Below, one piece after another: positions 37,357 through 47,848 of a DNA stretch of 64,000 nt. The translations under genes and the position numbers were made by a program. The stretch is taken from NCBI RefSeq assembly GCF_947493735.1, contig NZ_CANLSL010000011.1, positions 1 to 64,000 on the forward strand, in the 5' to 3' direction. Positions within the stretch are counted from its first letter, which is position 1. Each line of letters opens with the position of its first letter. This stretch comes from an uncultured Acinetobacter sp. Lineage in GTDB: Bacteria > Pseudomonadota > Gammaproteobacteria > Pseudomonadales > Moraxellaceae. The notes under the pieces were generated by a model. The model had not been told where the DNA came from, did not search any database, and saw nothing but the letters and a program-made list of their open reading frames with translations.

Positions 37357-37968
37357 ATGCTATTGATTTTTATATTACTTTTTTTGTTTTTAATTGCACT
37401 GATGCTGATGGTGTTTGTTGATCCGCATAATTTTTTTGATCAGCAGCTTATTGCTTGGGTTCAGCAGTTTGATACGGATTTACTGGAGCGCGGCGCTGTG
37501 TTTTTAGCGCATGTTGGTAGTCTGTATGGCACTGCAGTGATTGCATTTTTGTTATTGGTCTATTCTTTGGTGCAACACAAGACGAAGCAGGCTTTGATTT
37601 TAGTATTCGGCTTTGCCTCTACGGTGTCCGTAACATGGTTGATGAAATGGCTATTTGCACGACCAAGACCTTTTGTCGTTGATGAGGCTTTGGTGGAAAC
37701 CTATGGTAGTGCTTTTCCGAGTGCGCATAGTGCCTATGCAGCGATGATTGCGGTGATGTTAGTCGTTGTGCTGGGTTCGAATCGAAATGTGAAATATTGG
37801 ATGTTAGGGATTGCTGTACTCTGGGCAGTGTTGATGGGATGGTCTAGGGTCTATATTAATGCACATTATCCAACAGATGTATTGGCAGGGTGGATCATTG
37901 GAGTTTTGATGATGTTTTGCTCTGCGTGGTTGATCAACAAATTTTCTATGAAACAACAATTTGTATGA
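37357..37968 (+). CDS. PAP2-family membrane phosphatase
   Basis: This inner-membrane lipid phosphatase (type 2 phosphatidic acid phosphatase superfamily) is probably active on phospholipid or undecaprenyl/lipid pyrophosphates. The 203-aa product has about five or six membrane segments and the three PAP2 motifs: KWLFARPRP, PSAHSAY (Ala for the common Gly) and SRVYINAHYPTDVLAG, with catalytic His in the last two. PgpB-like activity is plausible, but substrate is not determined. It is 57 nt upstream of the efflux gene adeI and shares its direction, so the operator at 37263 may control all four genes. Confidence 0.88.
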   Translation: MLLIFILLFLFLIALMLMVFVDPHNFFDQQLIAWVQQFDTDLLERGAVFLAHVGSLYGTAVIAFLLLVYSLVQHKTKQALILVFGFASTVSVTWLMKWLFARPRPFVVDEALVETYGSAFPSAHSAYAAMIAVMLVVVLGSNRNVKYWMLGIAVLWAVLMGWSRVYINAHYPTDVLAGWIIGVLMMFCSAWLINKFSMKQQFV

Positions 37969-38025
37969 ATGAAGCGTATAAATTGATTTGTTTATTATTG
38001 GTTTTATCAGTTTAGAGGTGAATAA

Positions 38026-39321
38026 ATGAGAACGGCAAAAAATTGGGCACCTGTGCTCAGTGCATGTACCTTAGCCGTAACACTGGCCTTGGTTGGTTGT
38101 AGTAAAGATTCTGAACAAGCCGCACAAGGTGCTGGTGCTCAACAAATGCCTCCTGCGCAAGTCGGTGTGATCGTTGCTCAGCCACAGAGTGTTGAAAATG
38201 TGGTGGAGATGACAGGTCGTACATCGGCATATCAAATCTCTGAAGTTCGTCCACAAGCGAGTGGCGTGATCTTGAAGCGTTTGTTCACTGAAGGAAGCTA
38301 TGTGCGTCGTGGTCAAGCACTCTATGAGATTGATGATCGTACCAACCGTGCGAGCGTCGATAATTTTAAAGCTGCTGAGCGCCGTGCACAGGCAAACTTA
38401 AATGCGCTTCGTACAACGGAAGGGCGTTATCGTCAACTTGTTGGAAGCAATGCGGTATCTAAGCAAGAATATGATGACATCGTTGCGCAAGTGCGATTAG
38501 CAGAAGCAGATTTGGAAGCCGCTCGTGCGACATTGAAAAATGCACAAATCAACTTGGGCTATTCAACAGTACGTGCGCCGATCTCTGGTCAAACGGGTCG
38601 TTCTTCTGTGACAGCAGGTGCGTTGGTTTCCGCAAGCCAAGCTGATCCACTAGTGACGATCCAACAGCTTGATCCGATCTATGTCGATATCAGTCAATCA
38701 AGTGCTGAGCTATTGCGTTTGCGTCAAGGCATGAAAAATGGTGCCCTTGATCAAAGCAATAACACTAAAGTCAAACTCAAGCTTGAAGATGGAAGCATGT
38801 ATCCGATCGAAGGGAACTTGGCATTTTCAGATGCGAGTGTTGACCCTAAGACAGGCTCTGTAACACTTCGTGCAGTCTTCTCGAATCCAAATCAGCTGCT
38901 TTTACCAGGTATGTTTGCGACTGCACAAGTAGTGCAAGGTATTGTACCGAATGCGTATCTTGTCCCTCAGGTTGCGGTATCACGCACACCAACTGGGTCT
39001 GCACAAGTCATGGTTGTGAATGCTAAAAATAAGGTTGAAACACGCACCATTGAAACCGTTGGTATGAAAGATCAGCAATGGGTTGTGACCAAAGGTTTAA
39101 CAACGGGTGACAAAATCATTGTTGAAGGTGTGGCGAAGGTCAAAGAAGGGCAAGATGTAAAACCAATCATGTACAACCCTAATGCACAAAAAGTGCAAAC
39201 ACAGCAGAGCGGAGCGCAAGGTCAAGCAGAGCAGGGTGCACAGCCAAATGCTCAAAATGCTGAAGCGGGTACAGAGGCTCAGAGCACGCAACCTGAACAA
39301 ACAACTACTTCAAATACATAA
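38026..39321 (+). CDS. adeI: AdeI, periplasmic adaptor of the AdeIJK RND efflux pump
   Basis: This membrane-fusion (HlyD/AcrA) lipoprotein joins the inner-membrane pump to the outer-membrane channel. The 431-aa product has a lipobox L-V-G-C25, a lipoyl/hairpin/beta-barrel arrangement with PQASGVILKRLFTEGSYVRRGQALYEID, the alpha-hairpin (about 110-180), NLGYSTVRAPISGQTG, and DPIYVDISQSSAELLRLR, followed by the membrane-proximal domain. The last 45 residues are Gln/Ala/Thr-rich and probably disordered. Good Shine-Dalgarno GAGGTG lies upstream of the ATG. Identity as AdeI rather than another adaptor rests on the neighbouring adeJ and adeK and on overall similarity. Confidence 0.93.
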   Translation: MRTAKNWAPVLSACTLAVTLALVGCSKDSEQAAQGAGAQQMPPAQVGVIVAQPQSVENVVEMTGRTSAYQISEVRPQASGVILKRLFTEGSYVRRGQALYEIDDRTNRASVDNFKAAERRAQANLNALRTTEGRYRQLVGSNAVSKQEYDDIVAQVRLAEADLEAARATLKNAQINLGYSTVRAPISGQTGRSSVTAGALVSASQADPLVTIQQLDPIYVDISQSSAELLRLRQGMKNGALDQSNNTKVKLKLEDGSMYPIEGNLAFSDASVDPKTGSVTLRAVFSNPNQLLLPGMFATAQVVQGIVPNAYLVPQVAVSRTPTGSAQVMVVNAKNKVETRTIETVGMKDQQWVVTKGLTTGDKIIVEGVAKVKEGQDVKPIMYNPNAQKVQTQQSGAQGQAEQGAQPNAQNAEAGTEAQSTQPEQTTTSNT

Positions 39322-39334
39322 GGGGTGGTGTTAA

Positions 39335-42300
39335 ATGGCTAAGTTTTTTATTCATCGCCCGATTTTTGCATGGGTGATTGCGCTGATCATTATGCTGGCA
39401 GGTATCATGACCTTAACAGGCATGCCGATTGCACAGTATCCAACGATCGCAGCGCCAACCGTGACAATTACAGCGACCTATCCAGGTGCTTCGGCATCTA
39501 CTGTTGAAAATACAGTGACGCAAATTATTGAAAAGCAAATGAATGGCTTGGATGGTTTGCGCTATATGTCATCAAATAGTGCCAACAATGGTCAAGCAAC
39601 CATTGAGGTCAATTTTGAACAGGGTGTAGATCCTGATATTGCACAAGTTCAAGTGCAGAACAAATTGCAATCTGCAACAGCTTTACTTCCTGCAGATGTA
39701 CAACGTCAGGGTGTGACGGTGAGCAAAGGTGGTGGTAGCTTCTTGCAAGTGATTGCATTCTATTCACCTGATGGCTCAATGACGGATTCAGATATTAAAG
39801 ATTATGTGAATTCTAACTTGTCTGATCCGCTTAGCCGTGTGCAAGGTGTAGGTAGTATTCAAGTATTTGGTGGCTCGTATGCGATGCGGATTTGGCTTGA
39901 TCCAGGCAAACTAGCAAGTTTTCAGCTTAATCCATCTGATGTTGCGGCTGCGATCAAAGCACAGAATGCACAAGTTGCGGTCGGTCAATTGGGCGGTGCG
40001 CCTGCGGTTGATGGACAGGCGATCAATGCGACCGTGACTGCACAAAGCTTGTTGCAAACCCCTGAAGAATTTGAAAATATCTTTTTGAAAAATGCCAGCA
40101 ATGGTGCGCAAGTACGTATCAAAGATGTTGCACGTGTTGAGTTGGGTTCAGACAGTTATATGTTTGACTCTCGTTACAATGGTAAGCCTGCAGGTGGTAT
40201 TGCGATCACATTGGCGACTGGTGCGAATGCTTTAGATACGGCAGAAGCTGTTGAGGAAAAGCTGACAGAGCTTCGTGTGAACTATCCAAGTGGTCTTAAG
40301 GATGATATTGCGTTTGATACCACGCCGTTTGTGAAATTGTCGATTGAAAGTGTGGTACATACTTTGATTGAAGCGGTGGTCTTGGTATTTATCGTGATGT
40401 ACCTGTTCTTGCAGAACTGGCGTGCAACCATTATTCCCACACTTGCTGTACCTGTGGTGGTTCTAGGTACTTTTGCCGTGATCAACATGTTTGGCTTTAG
40501 TATCAATACTTTGACCATGTTTGCCATGGTATTGGCGATTGGTCTGTTGGTCGATGATGCGATCATCGTGGTGGAAAACGTCGAACGTGTCATGACCGAA
40601 GATCATAGTGATCCTGTGGCTGCGACTGAAAAGTCGATGGGGCAGATTACTGGCGCATTGATTGGTACTACCACTGTGCTGGTAGCGGTATTTATTCCAA
40701 TGTCATTCTTCGATGGTTCGACAGGGGTGATTTATCGTCAGTTTGCGTTGACCTTGGTGACTGCGATGGTATTGTCGACGATCGTCGCTTTAACCTTTAC
40801 ACCTGCATTATGTGCAACCATGCTCAAACAGCATGATCCGAATAAAAAACCAAGTAATAACGTTTTTGCACGTTTCTTCCGTGGTTTTAATAATTGGTTT
40901 GATCGTTTGTCATTGCGTTATCAAAAAGCAGTCGGTTTCTTGACCAAGCGTTTGATTGTGCCAATCATTGGTTTTGTGGTGGTATGTGCGCTGTTATTTG
41001 TTGGCTATAAGAATCTACCGACAGGCTTCTTACCTGATGAAGATCAAGGCGCGATTATTAGCTTGGTGCAGTTGCCACCAAATGCCTCACTTGATCGTAC
41101 TATCGAAGTCAACACTAAAATGGAAGACTACTATCTTGGTCAAGAAAAAGATCATGTGCAATCAATCTTTACTGTTGCAGGCTTCTCTTTTACAGGGGTA
41201 GCACAAAATGCAGGTATTGGCTTTATCCGATTGAAAGATTGGGAAGAGCGTACCTCTGAAGAATCTAAAATTGGTGCGATTATTGGTCGTGCGATGGCAC
41301 TCAATATGACCATTCCTGAAGCATCGTACATTATGCCAATTCAGCTCCCTTCAATGCCTGAGCTTGGTATAGCTTCTGGTTTTGATATGCAGTTGATAGC
41401 GCTCAACGGTCAGAGTCATGAAGAGCTGATGAATGCACGTAATGCAATTTTGGGTATGGCTGCACAAGACAAGCGCCTAACAGGTGTACGTCCAAATGGT
41501 CAAGAAGATACACCGCAGTACAAGATCAATATTGATCAAGCCCAAGCAGGTGCTTTAGGCGTGAGTTTTGCGGATATCAATAGTACGATGGGTATTGCGT
41601 GGAGTGGCTCATATATCAATGACTTTATTGATCGTGGTCGTGTCAAGCGTGTCTACGTGCAAGGTGAGTCCGCATCTCGTATGATGCCTGAAGATTTAAA
41701 TCAATGGTATGTCCGTAATAATCAAGGCGATATGATTGCGTTCTCAGCCTTTGCAACAGGTGAGTGGGCGTACGGTTCGCCACGTCTTGAGCGTTATAAC
41801 GGCGTATCATCTGTAAATATTCAAGGTAGTGCGGCGCCTGGTGTAAGCTCTGGTGTGGCAATGCAAGCGATGCAGGAAATGGTCGATAAACTCCCTGAAA
41901 TGGGTATGGATGGCTATGCTTTGGAATGGACAGGTCTATCTCTTGAGGAGCAAGAAGCGGGTAGTCAAGGTCCATTGCTATACGCATTATCATTATTGAT
42001 CGTCTTCTTCTGTTTGGCAGCGTTGTATGAAAGCTGGTCTGTACCATTCTCTGTACTCTTGGTTGTACCACTCGGTATTTTGGGTACAGTTGGTTTGACC
42101 CTACTTGGTATGATGATCAAAGGCGATCCAAACTTATCTAACAACATCTACTTCCAAGTGGCGATGATTGCGGTGATTGGTTTGTCAGCGAAGAATGCCA
42201 TTTTGATTGTTGAATTTGCGAAGGAACTTCAAGAGCAAGGCGAAGAGCTAATTGAAGCTACTCTACATGCGGCGAAGATGCGTTTACGTCCGATCATTAT

Positions 42301-42511
42301 GACGACGTTGGCATTTGGTTTTGGTGTATTACCACTCGCATTGTCAAGTGGTGCAGGTGCAAACAGTCAGCACTCTGTTGGTTTTGGTGTACTTGGTGGT
42401 GTATTGACTTCGACTTTCTTAGGCGTATTCTTTATTCCAGTATTCTATGTGATCGTGCGTAGTCTATTTAAGAGCAAAGCAAAACCTGCAACGACAACAA
42501 CACAGGAATAA
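39335..42511 (+). CDS. adeJ: AdeJ, RND multidrug efflux transporter
   Basis: AdeJ is an inner-membrane proton/drug antiporter of the HAE-1 group. The 1058-aa length equals that of A. baumannii AdeJ, and the N-terminus MAKFFIHRPIFAWVIALIIM and the region AVGQLGGAPAV are closely AdeJ-like. Twelve transmembrane helices, two large periplasmic loops, the proton-relay DD pair in GLLVDDAIIVVENVERV, and the GFLPDEDQG motif in the second half are all present. It starts 13 nt after the adeI stop. Substrates of the family include beta-lactams, tetracyclines, fluoroquinolones and others; individual specificity cannot be read here. Confidence 0.95.
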   Translation: MAKFFIHRPIFAWVIALIIMLAGIMTLTGMPIAQYPTIAAPTVTITATYPGASASTVENTVTQIIEKQMNGLDGLRYMSSNSANNGQATIEVNFEQGVDPDIAQVQVQNKLQSATALLPADVQRQGVTVSKGGGSFLQVIAFYSPDGSMTDSDIKDYVNSNLSDPLSRVQGVGSIQVFGGSYAMRIWLDPGKLASFQLNPSDVAAAIKAQNAQVAVGQLGGAPAVDGQAINATVTAQSLLQTPEEFENIFLKNASNGAQVRIKDVARVELGSDSYMFDSRYNGKPAGGIAITLATGANALDTAEAVEEKLTELRVNYPSGLKDDIAFDTTPFVKLSIESVVHTLIEAVVLVFIVMYLFLQNWRATIIPTLAVPVVVLGTFAVINMFGFSINTLTMFAMVLAIGLLVDDAIIVVENVERVMTEDHSDPVAATEKSMGQITGALIGTTTVLVAVFIPMSFFDGSTGVIYRQFALTLVTAMVLSTIVALTFTPALCATMLKQHDPNKKPSNNVFARFFRGFNNWFDRLSLRYQKAVGFLTKRLIVPIIGFVVVCALLFVGYKNLPTGFLPDEDQGAIISLVQLPPNASLDRTIEVNTKMEDYYLGQEKDHVQSIFTVAGFSFTGVAQNAGIGFIRLKDWEERTSEESKIGAIIGRAMALNMTIPEASYIMPIQLPSMPELGIASGFDMQLIALNGQSHEELMNARNAILGMAAQDKRLTGVRPNGQEDTPQYKINIDQAQAGALGVSFADINSTMGIAWSGSYINDFIDRGRVKRVYVQGESASRMMPEDLNQWYVRNNQGDMIAFSAFATGEWAYGSPRLERYNGVSSVNIQGSAAPGVSSGVAMQAMQEMVDKLPEMGMDGYALEWTGLSLEEQEAGSQGPLLYALSLLIVFFCLAALYESWSVPFSVLLVVPLGILGTVGLTLLGMMIKGDPNLSNNIYFQVAMIAVIGLSAKNAILIVEFAKELQEQGEELIEATLHAAKMRLRPIIMTTLAFGFGVLPLALSSGAGANSQHSVGFGVLGGVLTSTFLGVFFIPVFYVIVRSLFKSKAKPATTTTQE

Positions 42512-42515
42512 TGTC

Positions 42516-43970
42516 ATGACAATGATGAATAAAATGGTGGTACGTGGATTTGCATTGACTGTGTTGGCGGTATCACTGACTGCATGTCAAAGCATGAAGC
42601 CTGCTGTTCCTGCAGCAGAGCCAAATATTCCTGCGGAATATACGGCACTCGCTCAAGATGGATCACAGTCGATTGCATCACAAGGTTATCGTGAATATTT
42701 TGCGGATGAACGTCTAAAGCAAGTGATCGCACTTGCTTTAGAAAACAACCGTGATTTACGCACAGCTGCACTGAATATTGAAAAGACACAATATCAATAT
42801 CAAATCACTCGCAATAATCAACTACCAACAGTCGGTGCGAGTGGCAGTGTCACTCGTCAAGAAACTGCGACTGCTCCAGATCCTTACACGACTTATAGTG
42901 CAGGGCTTGGGGTAACGGCATATGAGCTTGATTTTTGGGGACGTGTTGCAAGCCTAAAAGATGCTGCACTTGAAAGCTACTTTGCAACGCAAACCGCTCG
43001 TGATGCAACCCAAGTGGCATTGGTTGGTCAAGTGGCGCAGGCTTGGGTGGCAATTTCTTTTGCTGAGCAAAATTTGAAATTGGCACAGCAAACGCTCAAA
43101 GCACAACAAGATTCTTATAGTCTGAACAAGCGTCGTTTTGACGTTGGTTTGGACAGTGAGATTCCACTGCGTCAGTCGCAAATTTCTGTTGAAACGGCTC
43201 GTGGCGATGTGGCGAGCTATAAGACAGAAATTGAACAGCAGAAAAATGCGTTGAATCTTTTGGTCGGGCAAACTGTACCCGATGGTCTATTGCTTGACAA
43301 AGCAGTGGTTCGCATTACTGATAACCAAGTATTGAGTGCTGGTTTGCCAAGTGATCTATTGGTTAATCGTCCTGACATTAAGTCTGCGGAATATCAACTC
43401 CGTGCAGCAGGTGCCAACATTGGTGCGGCAAAAGCACAGTTGTTCCCAACCATTAGTTTGACGGGTTCAGCGGGTTATGCTTCGACTGATCTAAGCGATT
43501 TATTTAAATCTGGTTCGTTCATTTGGAGTGTTGGTCCAAGTATCGATTTGCCAATTTTTGACTATGGCACACGTCGTGCCAATGTGAGCATCTCAGAAGT
43601 CGATCAAAAAATTGCATTGTCAGATTATGAAGGCGCGGTTCAGACGGCATTCCGTGAAGTGAATGACGTATTAGCAACCCGTGCCAATATTGATGATCGT
43701 ATCGCAGCACAGCGTCGATTGGTTCAAGCCACAAATAAAACTTATCAATTGTCACAAGCACGCTACCGTGCAGGATTGGATAATTATTTGACCGTATTGG
43801 ATGCACAGCGTAATGCTTATGCAGCAGAACAAGGTTTGTTGGCACTCCGTCAATTAAATATCAATAGCCAAATCGAGCTGTATAAAACATTGGGTGGTGG
43901 TTTAACTGAAACCACAACACAAGCATCTACGCAAGTCGATGTTCATAATGCCGATACGAAGACCAATTAA
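42516..43970 (+). CDS. adeK: AdeK, outer-membrane channel of AdeIJK
   Basis: AdeK is a TolC-like outer-membrane factor (OprM/NodT family) that completes the tripartite pump. The 484-aa product matches AdeK length. It has a lipoprotein signal peptide with lipobox L-T-A-C24, two OEP repeats each with paired coiled-coil helices and strands (GLGVTAYELDFWGRVASLKDAALE; VGPSIDLPIFDYGTRRANV) and RPDIKSAEYQLRAAGANIGAAKAQLFPTISLTGSAG. The chosen ATG (42516) has AGGA 9 nt upstream; ATGs at 42522 and 42525 are alternatives. A strong terminator follows. Confidence 0.94.
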   Translation: MTMMNKMVVRGFALTVLAVSLTACQSMKPAVPAAEPNIPAEYTALAQDGSQSIASQGYREYFADERLKQVIALALENNRDLRTAALNIEKTQYQYQITRNNQLPTVGASGSVTRQETATAPDPYTTYSAGLGVTAYELDFWGRVASLKDAALESYFATQTARDATQVALVGQVAQAWVAISFAEQNLKLAQQTLKAQQDSYSLNKRRFDVGLDSEIPLRQSQISVETARGDVASYKTEIEQQKNALNLLVGQTVPDGLLLDKAVVRITDNQVLSAGLPSDLLVNRPDIKSAEYQLRAAGANIGAAKAQLFPTISLTGSAGYASTDLSDLFKSGSFIWSVGPSIDLPIFDYGTRRANVSISEVDQKIALSDYEGAVQTAFREVNDVLATRANIDDRIAAQRRLVQATNKTYQLSQARYRAGLDNYLTVLDAQRNAYAAEQGLLALRQLNINSQIELYKTLGGGLTETTTQASTQVDVHNADTKTN

Positions 43971-43993
43971 TGCGTGAATAAGTACATTTTGAG

Positions 43994-44018
43994 AAAGCGA
44001 CCCATGGGTCGCTTTTTT
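43994..44018 (+). terminator. Rho-independent terminator of the adeIJK operon
   Basis: The perfect 10-bp hairpin aaagcgaccc-at-gggtcgcttt is followed by a T run, 24 nt after the adeK stop. Confidence 0.92.
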
Positions 44019-44049
44019 TATTACCTTCTGTTTTTTAATGATGGGTCGT

Positions 44050-44682
44050 TTATTTGCTTAAGATCACCGCATCTTCATCGGTGTACATGGTTTCATCGGG
44101 AAAGCCTAAATATTCCACAGTGACCACGATACGATCTTGCTTTGGAATCCGAAAAGCTTGCTTAACCGCCAATTTCGGTGCATAGCTTACAGCCTGCTGC
44201 GAGGTGCTTTTGTATGGGCTATCCTCCACAGTGTAGTCATAGCGATATTCAGGCATGGTTTTTTCAGGGTCAGCCCAAGCAGGCACTTGTAACGTTTCTT
44301 CTTTTTCTACATTGATTTTGAAAATATTTGGATTGATTGGATAGAGCTTTTTTAATCGGCGTGTAATTTTTTTGAGTTCACGTTCAAAAGGTTCATCAGT
44401 GCCATCTGAGAAATAATCAATTTCCCCAGTCTTCGTTCGTGGATAGATGGATTTAACTTCGATCAGTTGTTCAGGCTGAGCTGACTTAAAATCAAAATAA
44501 TACAACTGTGGTAAGCGACCGCTGGCATCTTCATTATGTTTAAGCAAATAGAGTTTTTGATCTTTGGCTTCATAGCCCAGAAGCTCGATATATGATTTAC
44601 CGCCCACCGTGGCAAAACTCACTGGCACTGTGAGAAGTACAGAGCCTAACCCTAAACAAATTTTAAAAATTAAATGTCGCAT
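44050..44682 (-). CDS. Secreted protein of unknown function
   Basis: I do not recognise this protein. From the ATG at 44682 it is 210 aa (an upstream ATG at 44724 adds 14 residues that do not fit a signal peptide). It has a Sec signal peptide (RHLIFKICLGLGSVLLTVPVSFA) and a soluble periplasmic domain with KSYIELLGYEAKDQKLYLL, IYPRTKTGEIDYFSDGTD and a long mixed alpha/beta stretch ending VVTVEYLGFPDETMYTDEDAVIL. No active-site pattern is visible. It stands alone between adeK (convergent) and ntrC (same strand, 106-nt gap). Confidence 0.78.
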   Translation of the reverse strand: MRHLIFKICLGLGSVLLTVPVSFATVGGKSYIELLGYEAKDQKLYLLKHNEDASGRLPQLYYFDFKSAQPEQLIEVKSIYPRTKTGEIDYFSDGTDEPFERELKKITRRLKKLYPINPNIFKINVEKEETLQVPAWADPEKTMPEYRYDYTVEDSPYKSTSQQAVSYAPKLAVKQAFRIPKQDRIVVTVEYLGFPDETMYTDEDAVILSK

Positions 44683-44787
44683 AAAAAAACCACCATGATT
44701 TGAACTTACTGTAAAAAGAAGCATCAGGTGGTTTTAGCTTAATCATTTCATGACAAAAGAGCAAATTGTACGATGAAGTGATTTGCC

Positions 44788-46296
44788 TTAGTCTTCATCA
44801 TCACTGCCATCCATACCGAGCTCTTTCATTTTACGTGTCAAGGTATTGCGTCCCCAACCGAGTAGCTCTGCGGCATGACGTTTGCGACCACGAGTTTGAT
44901 TGAGCGCAGCTAAGATCAGTGTCTTTTCGAACATTGGTGCAGCCACTTCAAGTATTTTCATCTCTCCATTTTGCAACTTTTCCAATGCCCACTGCCCAAG
45001 CAATTCATCCCAAGCAAAGTTTTGCATAGCGTTTGTGCTAAAGATTGCTTGTGTGGCTTGCGCTGTATGACTTGGTGATTCGTTAACTGAGGATTGATCC
45101 GCTTCGCCGTGAGACGGTCGTAATGGATTCTGACGTAGCTCAGTCGGTAAATCGTCTGGGTAGATTTCACGACCTGTGATCATTACGGTGAGCCAACGAC
45201 AGGTATTCTCAAGTTGACGGACGTTACCCGGCCACGGCAATTGTTTGAGATAGTCTTTGGTTTCAGCTTTGAGAATTTTTGGACTAACGGCAAGTTCTTT
45301 GGCAGCACGTGCAAGGAAGTGTTCAGCAAGTTTTGGAATGTCTTCGCTACGATGTGCCAATTTTGGAATGTGAATACGAATCACATTTAAGCGATGATAC
45401 AAATCCTCACGGAATTTGCCCGACTGTACTAAGCGTTCTAAATCTTGATGCGTTGCCGCCACGATACGGACATTGACCTTGACAGGAATGTGTCCGCCAA
45501 CGCGATAAAACTCACCATCGGCAAGTACACGGAGTAAACGAGTTTGCGTGTCGAACGGCATATCGCCAATTTCATCTAAAAATAGCGTACCGCCATTGGC
45601 TTGTTCAAAGCGACCTTGACGTTGCGTGTTTGCCCCTGTAAACGCACCTTTTTCATGCCCAAATAATTCGGTTTCGATCAAATCTTTGGGAATCGCTGCC
45701 ATATTCAAGGCGATGAATGGTTTGCTACTCCGAGGTGAATGGCGATGTAGTGCATGAGCTACAAGTTCTTTACCTGTACCAGATTCACCATTAATCAATA
45801 CGGTAATGTGTGACTGCGATAGGCGACCAATGGCACGAAACACTTCTTGCATCGCAGGAGATTCACCAATGATTTCAGTCGATGGTGGGGCAACTGGCGC
45901 TTTAGCATTTTCTTGTTGTTGTAGCTTGGTGATGTGCAAAATTGCACGATTGACTAATGCCAATGCTTCATCAATATCAAAAGGTTTTGGTAAGTATTCA
46001 AACGCACCTGTTTGATAGCTTGATACAGCAGACTCTAGGTCAGAGTGTGCTGTCATGATGATCACAGGCAGGTCTGGGAATGAGTTTTTAACTTTAGATA
46101 GAAAGTTTAACCCATCCATACCGGGCATACGGATATCGGTGAGAATCACATCAGGTTGTGTATCAGTTAAATGATCAAGTGCAGATTGTGCTTCTTCATA
46201 ACTTGTCACGTCAAAGCCTTCTTCCTTAAAGGTCTTTTCCAATACCCAGCGCATGGCACGGTCGTCATCAATGACCCAAATCTTGTGCTGTGTCAT
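44788..46296 (-). CDS. glnG: NtrC (GlnG), nitrogen-regulation response regulator
   Basis: NtrC is an enhancer-binding activator of sigma-54 promoters under nitrogen limitation. The 502-aa product has a receiver domain (D54 in [12 protein letters not shown]), a sigma-54 AAA+ domain with [15 protein letters not shown] (Walker A), [21 protein letters not shown] (the GAFTGA loop) and [13 protein letters not shown], and a C-terminal Fis-type helix-turn-helix ([31 protein letters not shown]). The start codon overlaps the end of ntrB by 4 nt (ATGA), so the kinase and regulator are coupled. Confidence 0.95.
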   Translation of the reverse strand: MTQHKIWVIDDDRAMRWVLEKTFKEEGFDVTSYEEAQSALDHLTDTQPDVILTDIRMPGMDGLNFLSKVKNSFPDLPVIIMTAHSDLESAVSSYQTGAFEYLPKPFDIDEALALVNRAILHITKLQQQENAKAPVAPPSTEIIGESPAMQEVFRAIGRLSQSHITVLINGESGTGKELVAHALHRHSPRSSKPFIALNMAAIPKDLIETELFGHEKGAFTGANTQRQGRFEQANGGTLFLDEIGDMPFDTQTRLLRVLADGEFYRVGGHIPVKVNVRIVAATHQDLERLVQSGKFREDLYHRLNVIRIHIPKLAHRSEDIPKLAEHFLARAAKELAVSPKILKAETKDYLKQLPWPGNVRQLENTCRWLTVMITGREIYPDDLPTELRQNPLRPSHGEADQSSVNESPSHTAQATQAIFSTNAMQNFAWDELLGQWALEKLQNGEMKILEVAAPMFEKTLILAALNQTRGRKRHAAELLGWGRNTLTRKMKELGMDGSDDED

Positions 46297-47393
46297 GTTC
46301 TATTCTCCCAAGGTAGATATAAGCTAAATATGGTTTGCCCTGCTTCCGAGTGGCATTCGATCATGCCTTGATGTTGTCGCATAATGTTTTGCGCAATGCT
46401 GAGCCCAAGTCCTGTCCCGTTGGCACGACCTGAGACCATTGGATAAAAAACCGATTCTAAGATATCGGCAGGAATGCCTGGACCATTGTCTTCAATATCG
46501 ACTCGAACTGCACTGCGATGGTGCACGCCTTGAATGGTGACGAGGCGTTGTATTCGAGTTCGGAAAGTGAGCCGAGGAGTATCATTTTCATGGAAAAACT
46601 CGGCATTCTCAGTCATGGCTTGTACGGCATTGACACTGATATTTAAAATTACCTGAATCAACTGATCTCGATCGGCGATCACATCGGGCAAAGAGAGGTC
46701 ATAATCACGTTGCACTTTGATTTTATTTTTGGTTTGACTAAGTACGAGAGAGCGCACCCGTTCTAATGGCTCATGAATATTGACTGGCTCGTAACTCGGC
46801 ATTTGACGAGAGCCGAGCATGGTGTCGGCGAGATTGCGAAGTCGGTCAACTTCATCAATGATGATGTCTGTATATTCTTTGATCTGCGCATCTTTGACAT
46901 TACGAGCAAGAAGCTGTGTTGCACCTCGAATGCCACCCAATGGATTCTTAATCTCATGTGCCACACCACGGATCAGCTGTCGTGCGATTTGATGTTGTTG
47001 AATATGGAGTTCTTCTTTAGAAATACGTAGTAAACGATCAATCTGTTGAAACTCAACCAATAAAGTTCCAGTTTTGTTGTTTGGTAATAAAGATACGGTG
47101 TAATCAACAAAGCGATCTTTGAGAGAAATATTGAGTAATGCTTCACGGTGAGTATAAGGCTGAGCGGTATCCAAAGTCTTTTGCAGAACTTCCTCAAGGC
47201 TAAATTGACTGTCTTCGCTCAGTTCAACTAAATGCTTTGCTCGCATGCCGTATGCACGTAAAAAACTGATCTCAAACAAGCTTTCACATGCTGAGTTCAT
47301 GTAATGCACTGTCAAATCTGCATTGAGCAACAATACGGCAGTGGTCATATGATCGACAATGGATCGGTAGTCTATATTGGTGCGCAAGTCCAT
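46293..47393 (-). CDS. glnL: NtrB (GlnL), nitrogen-regulation sensor kinase
   Basis: NtrB is a cytosolic histidine kinase/phosphatase that controls NtrC in response to PII. The 366-aa product has an N-terminal PAS domain (about 10-125), HisKA with the His in RGVAHEIKNPLGGIRGATQLL, and a HATPase_c domain with NISVNAVQAMTE, IEDNGPGIP and GRANGTGLGLSIAQNI. No membrane segment is seen, as expected. It is the first gene of the ntrB-ntrC pair; in many proteobacteria glnA lies upstream, but it does not here. Confidence 0.94.
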   Translation of the reverse strand: MDLRTNIDYRSIVDHMTTAVLLLNADLTVHYMNSACESLFEISFLRAYGMRAKHLVELSEDSQFSLEEVLQKTLDTAQPYTHREALLNISLKDRFVDYTVSLLPNNKTGTLLVEFQQIDRLLRISKEELHIQQHQIARQLIRGVAHEIKNPLGGIRGATQLLARNVKDAQIKEYTDIIIDEVDRLRNLADTMLGSRQMPSYEPVNIHEPLERVRSLVLSQTKNKIKVQRDYDLSLPDVIADRDQLIQVILNISVNAVQAMTENAEFFHENDTPRLTFRTRIQRLVTIQGVHHRSAVRVDIEDNGPGIPADILESVFYPMVSGRANGTGLGLSIAQNIMRQHQGMIECHSEAGQTIFSLYLPWENRT

Positions 47394-47848
47394 ATATTGA
47401 TATGCCTAAGCTTTAAAATGGCGCAAAATCTGACTTGCCAAATAAAGCTAAATTTCTAAGGTATTGGGTATTAAGCAAGTTTCAAGCCAAGCTTTGTGAT
47501 CCAGTGGGACAATTGCAAAAACATGCACTAAAAGCTTTCGGTTGCGATGCTAAAGGCACCCCAAGTCTTTATGTTGGATCATGAAAAAGGTATTTGCTGA
47601 TCAATTTCAATGAATTAAAAGACTGGGTGAAATGGATTATATGCACAATTGTGGGGCGAAATATTAAAATTTATATTTTTGCACCAAAATAAATCATTTT
47701 TAGTGTAAGAAAATATAAAGTGCTTTCATCTGAGTTGAGTGTAATGGGTTAAAAACTGACTGTGGATTGTGTTTGATTGTTATTGTGTTGACTATTTTTC
47801 TTGGGCAAAACACCTTACAATATAGCGATTGTTTCGGAGTGTCTAGTC
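47394..47848. other. Divergent intergenic region, ntrB / rimO
   Basis: 455 AT-rich bases without a gene. A candidate promoter for rimO is TTCTTG-17 nt-TATAGC near 47800-47828, but it is weak. I looked for a sigma-54 site (TGGCAC-N5-TTGC) on both strands because NtrC-family operons are often nitrogen-controlled, and found only poor matches. Confidence 0.4.

Noticed and set aside
47394..47848. Search for a sigma-54 promoter upstream of ntrB
   Set aside because: The best candidate on the minus strand (AGTGCATGTTTTTGCAA) lacks the GG at -24 and is a poor match to TGGCAC-N5-TTGC.
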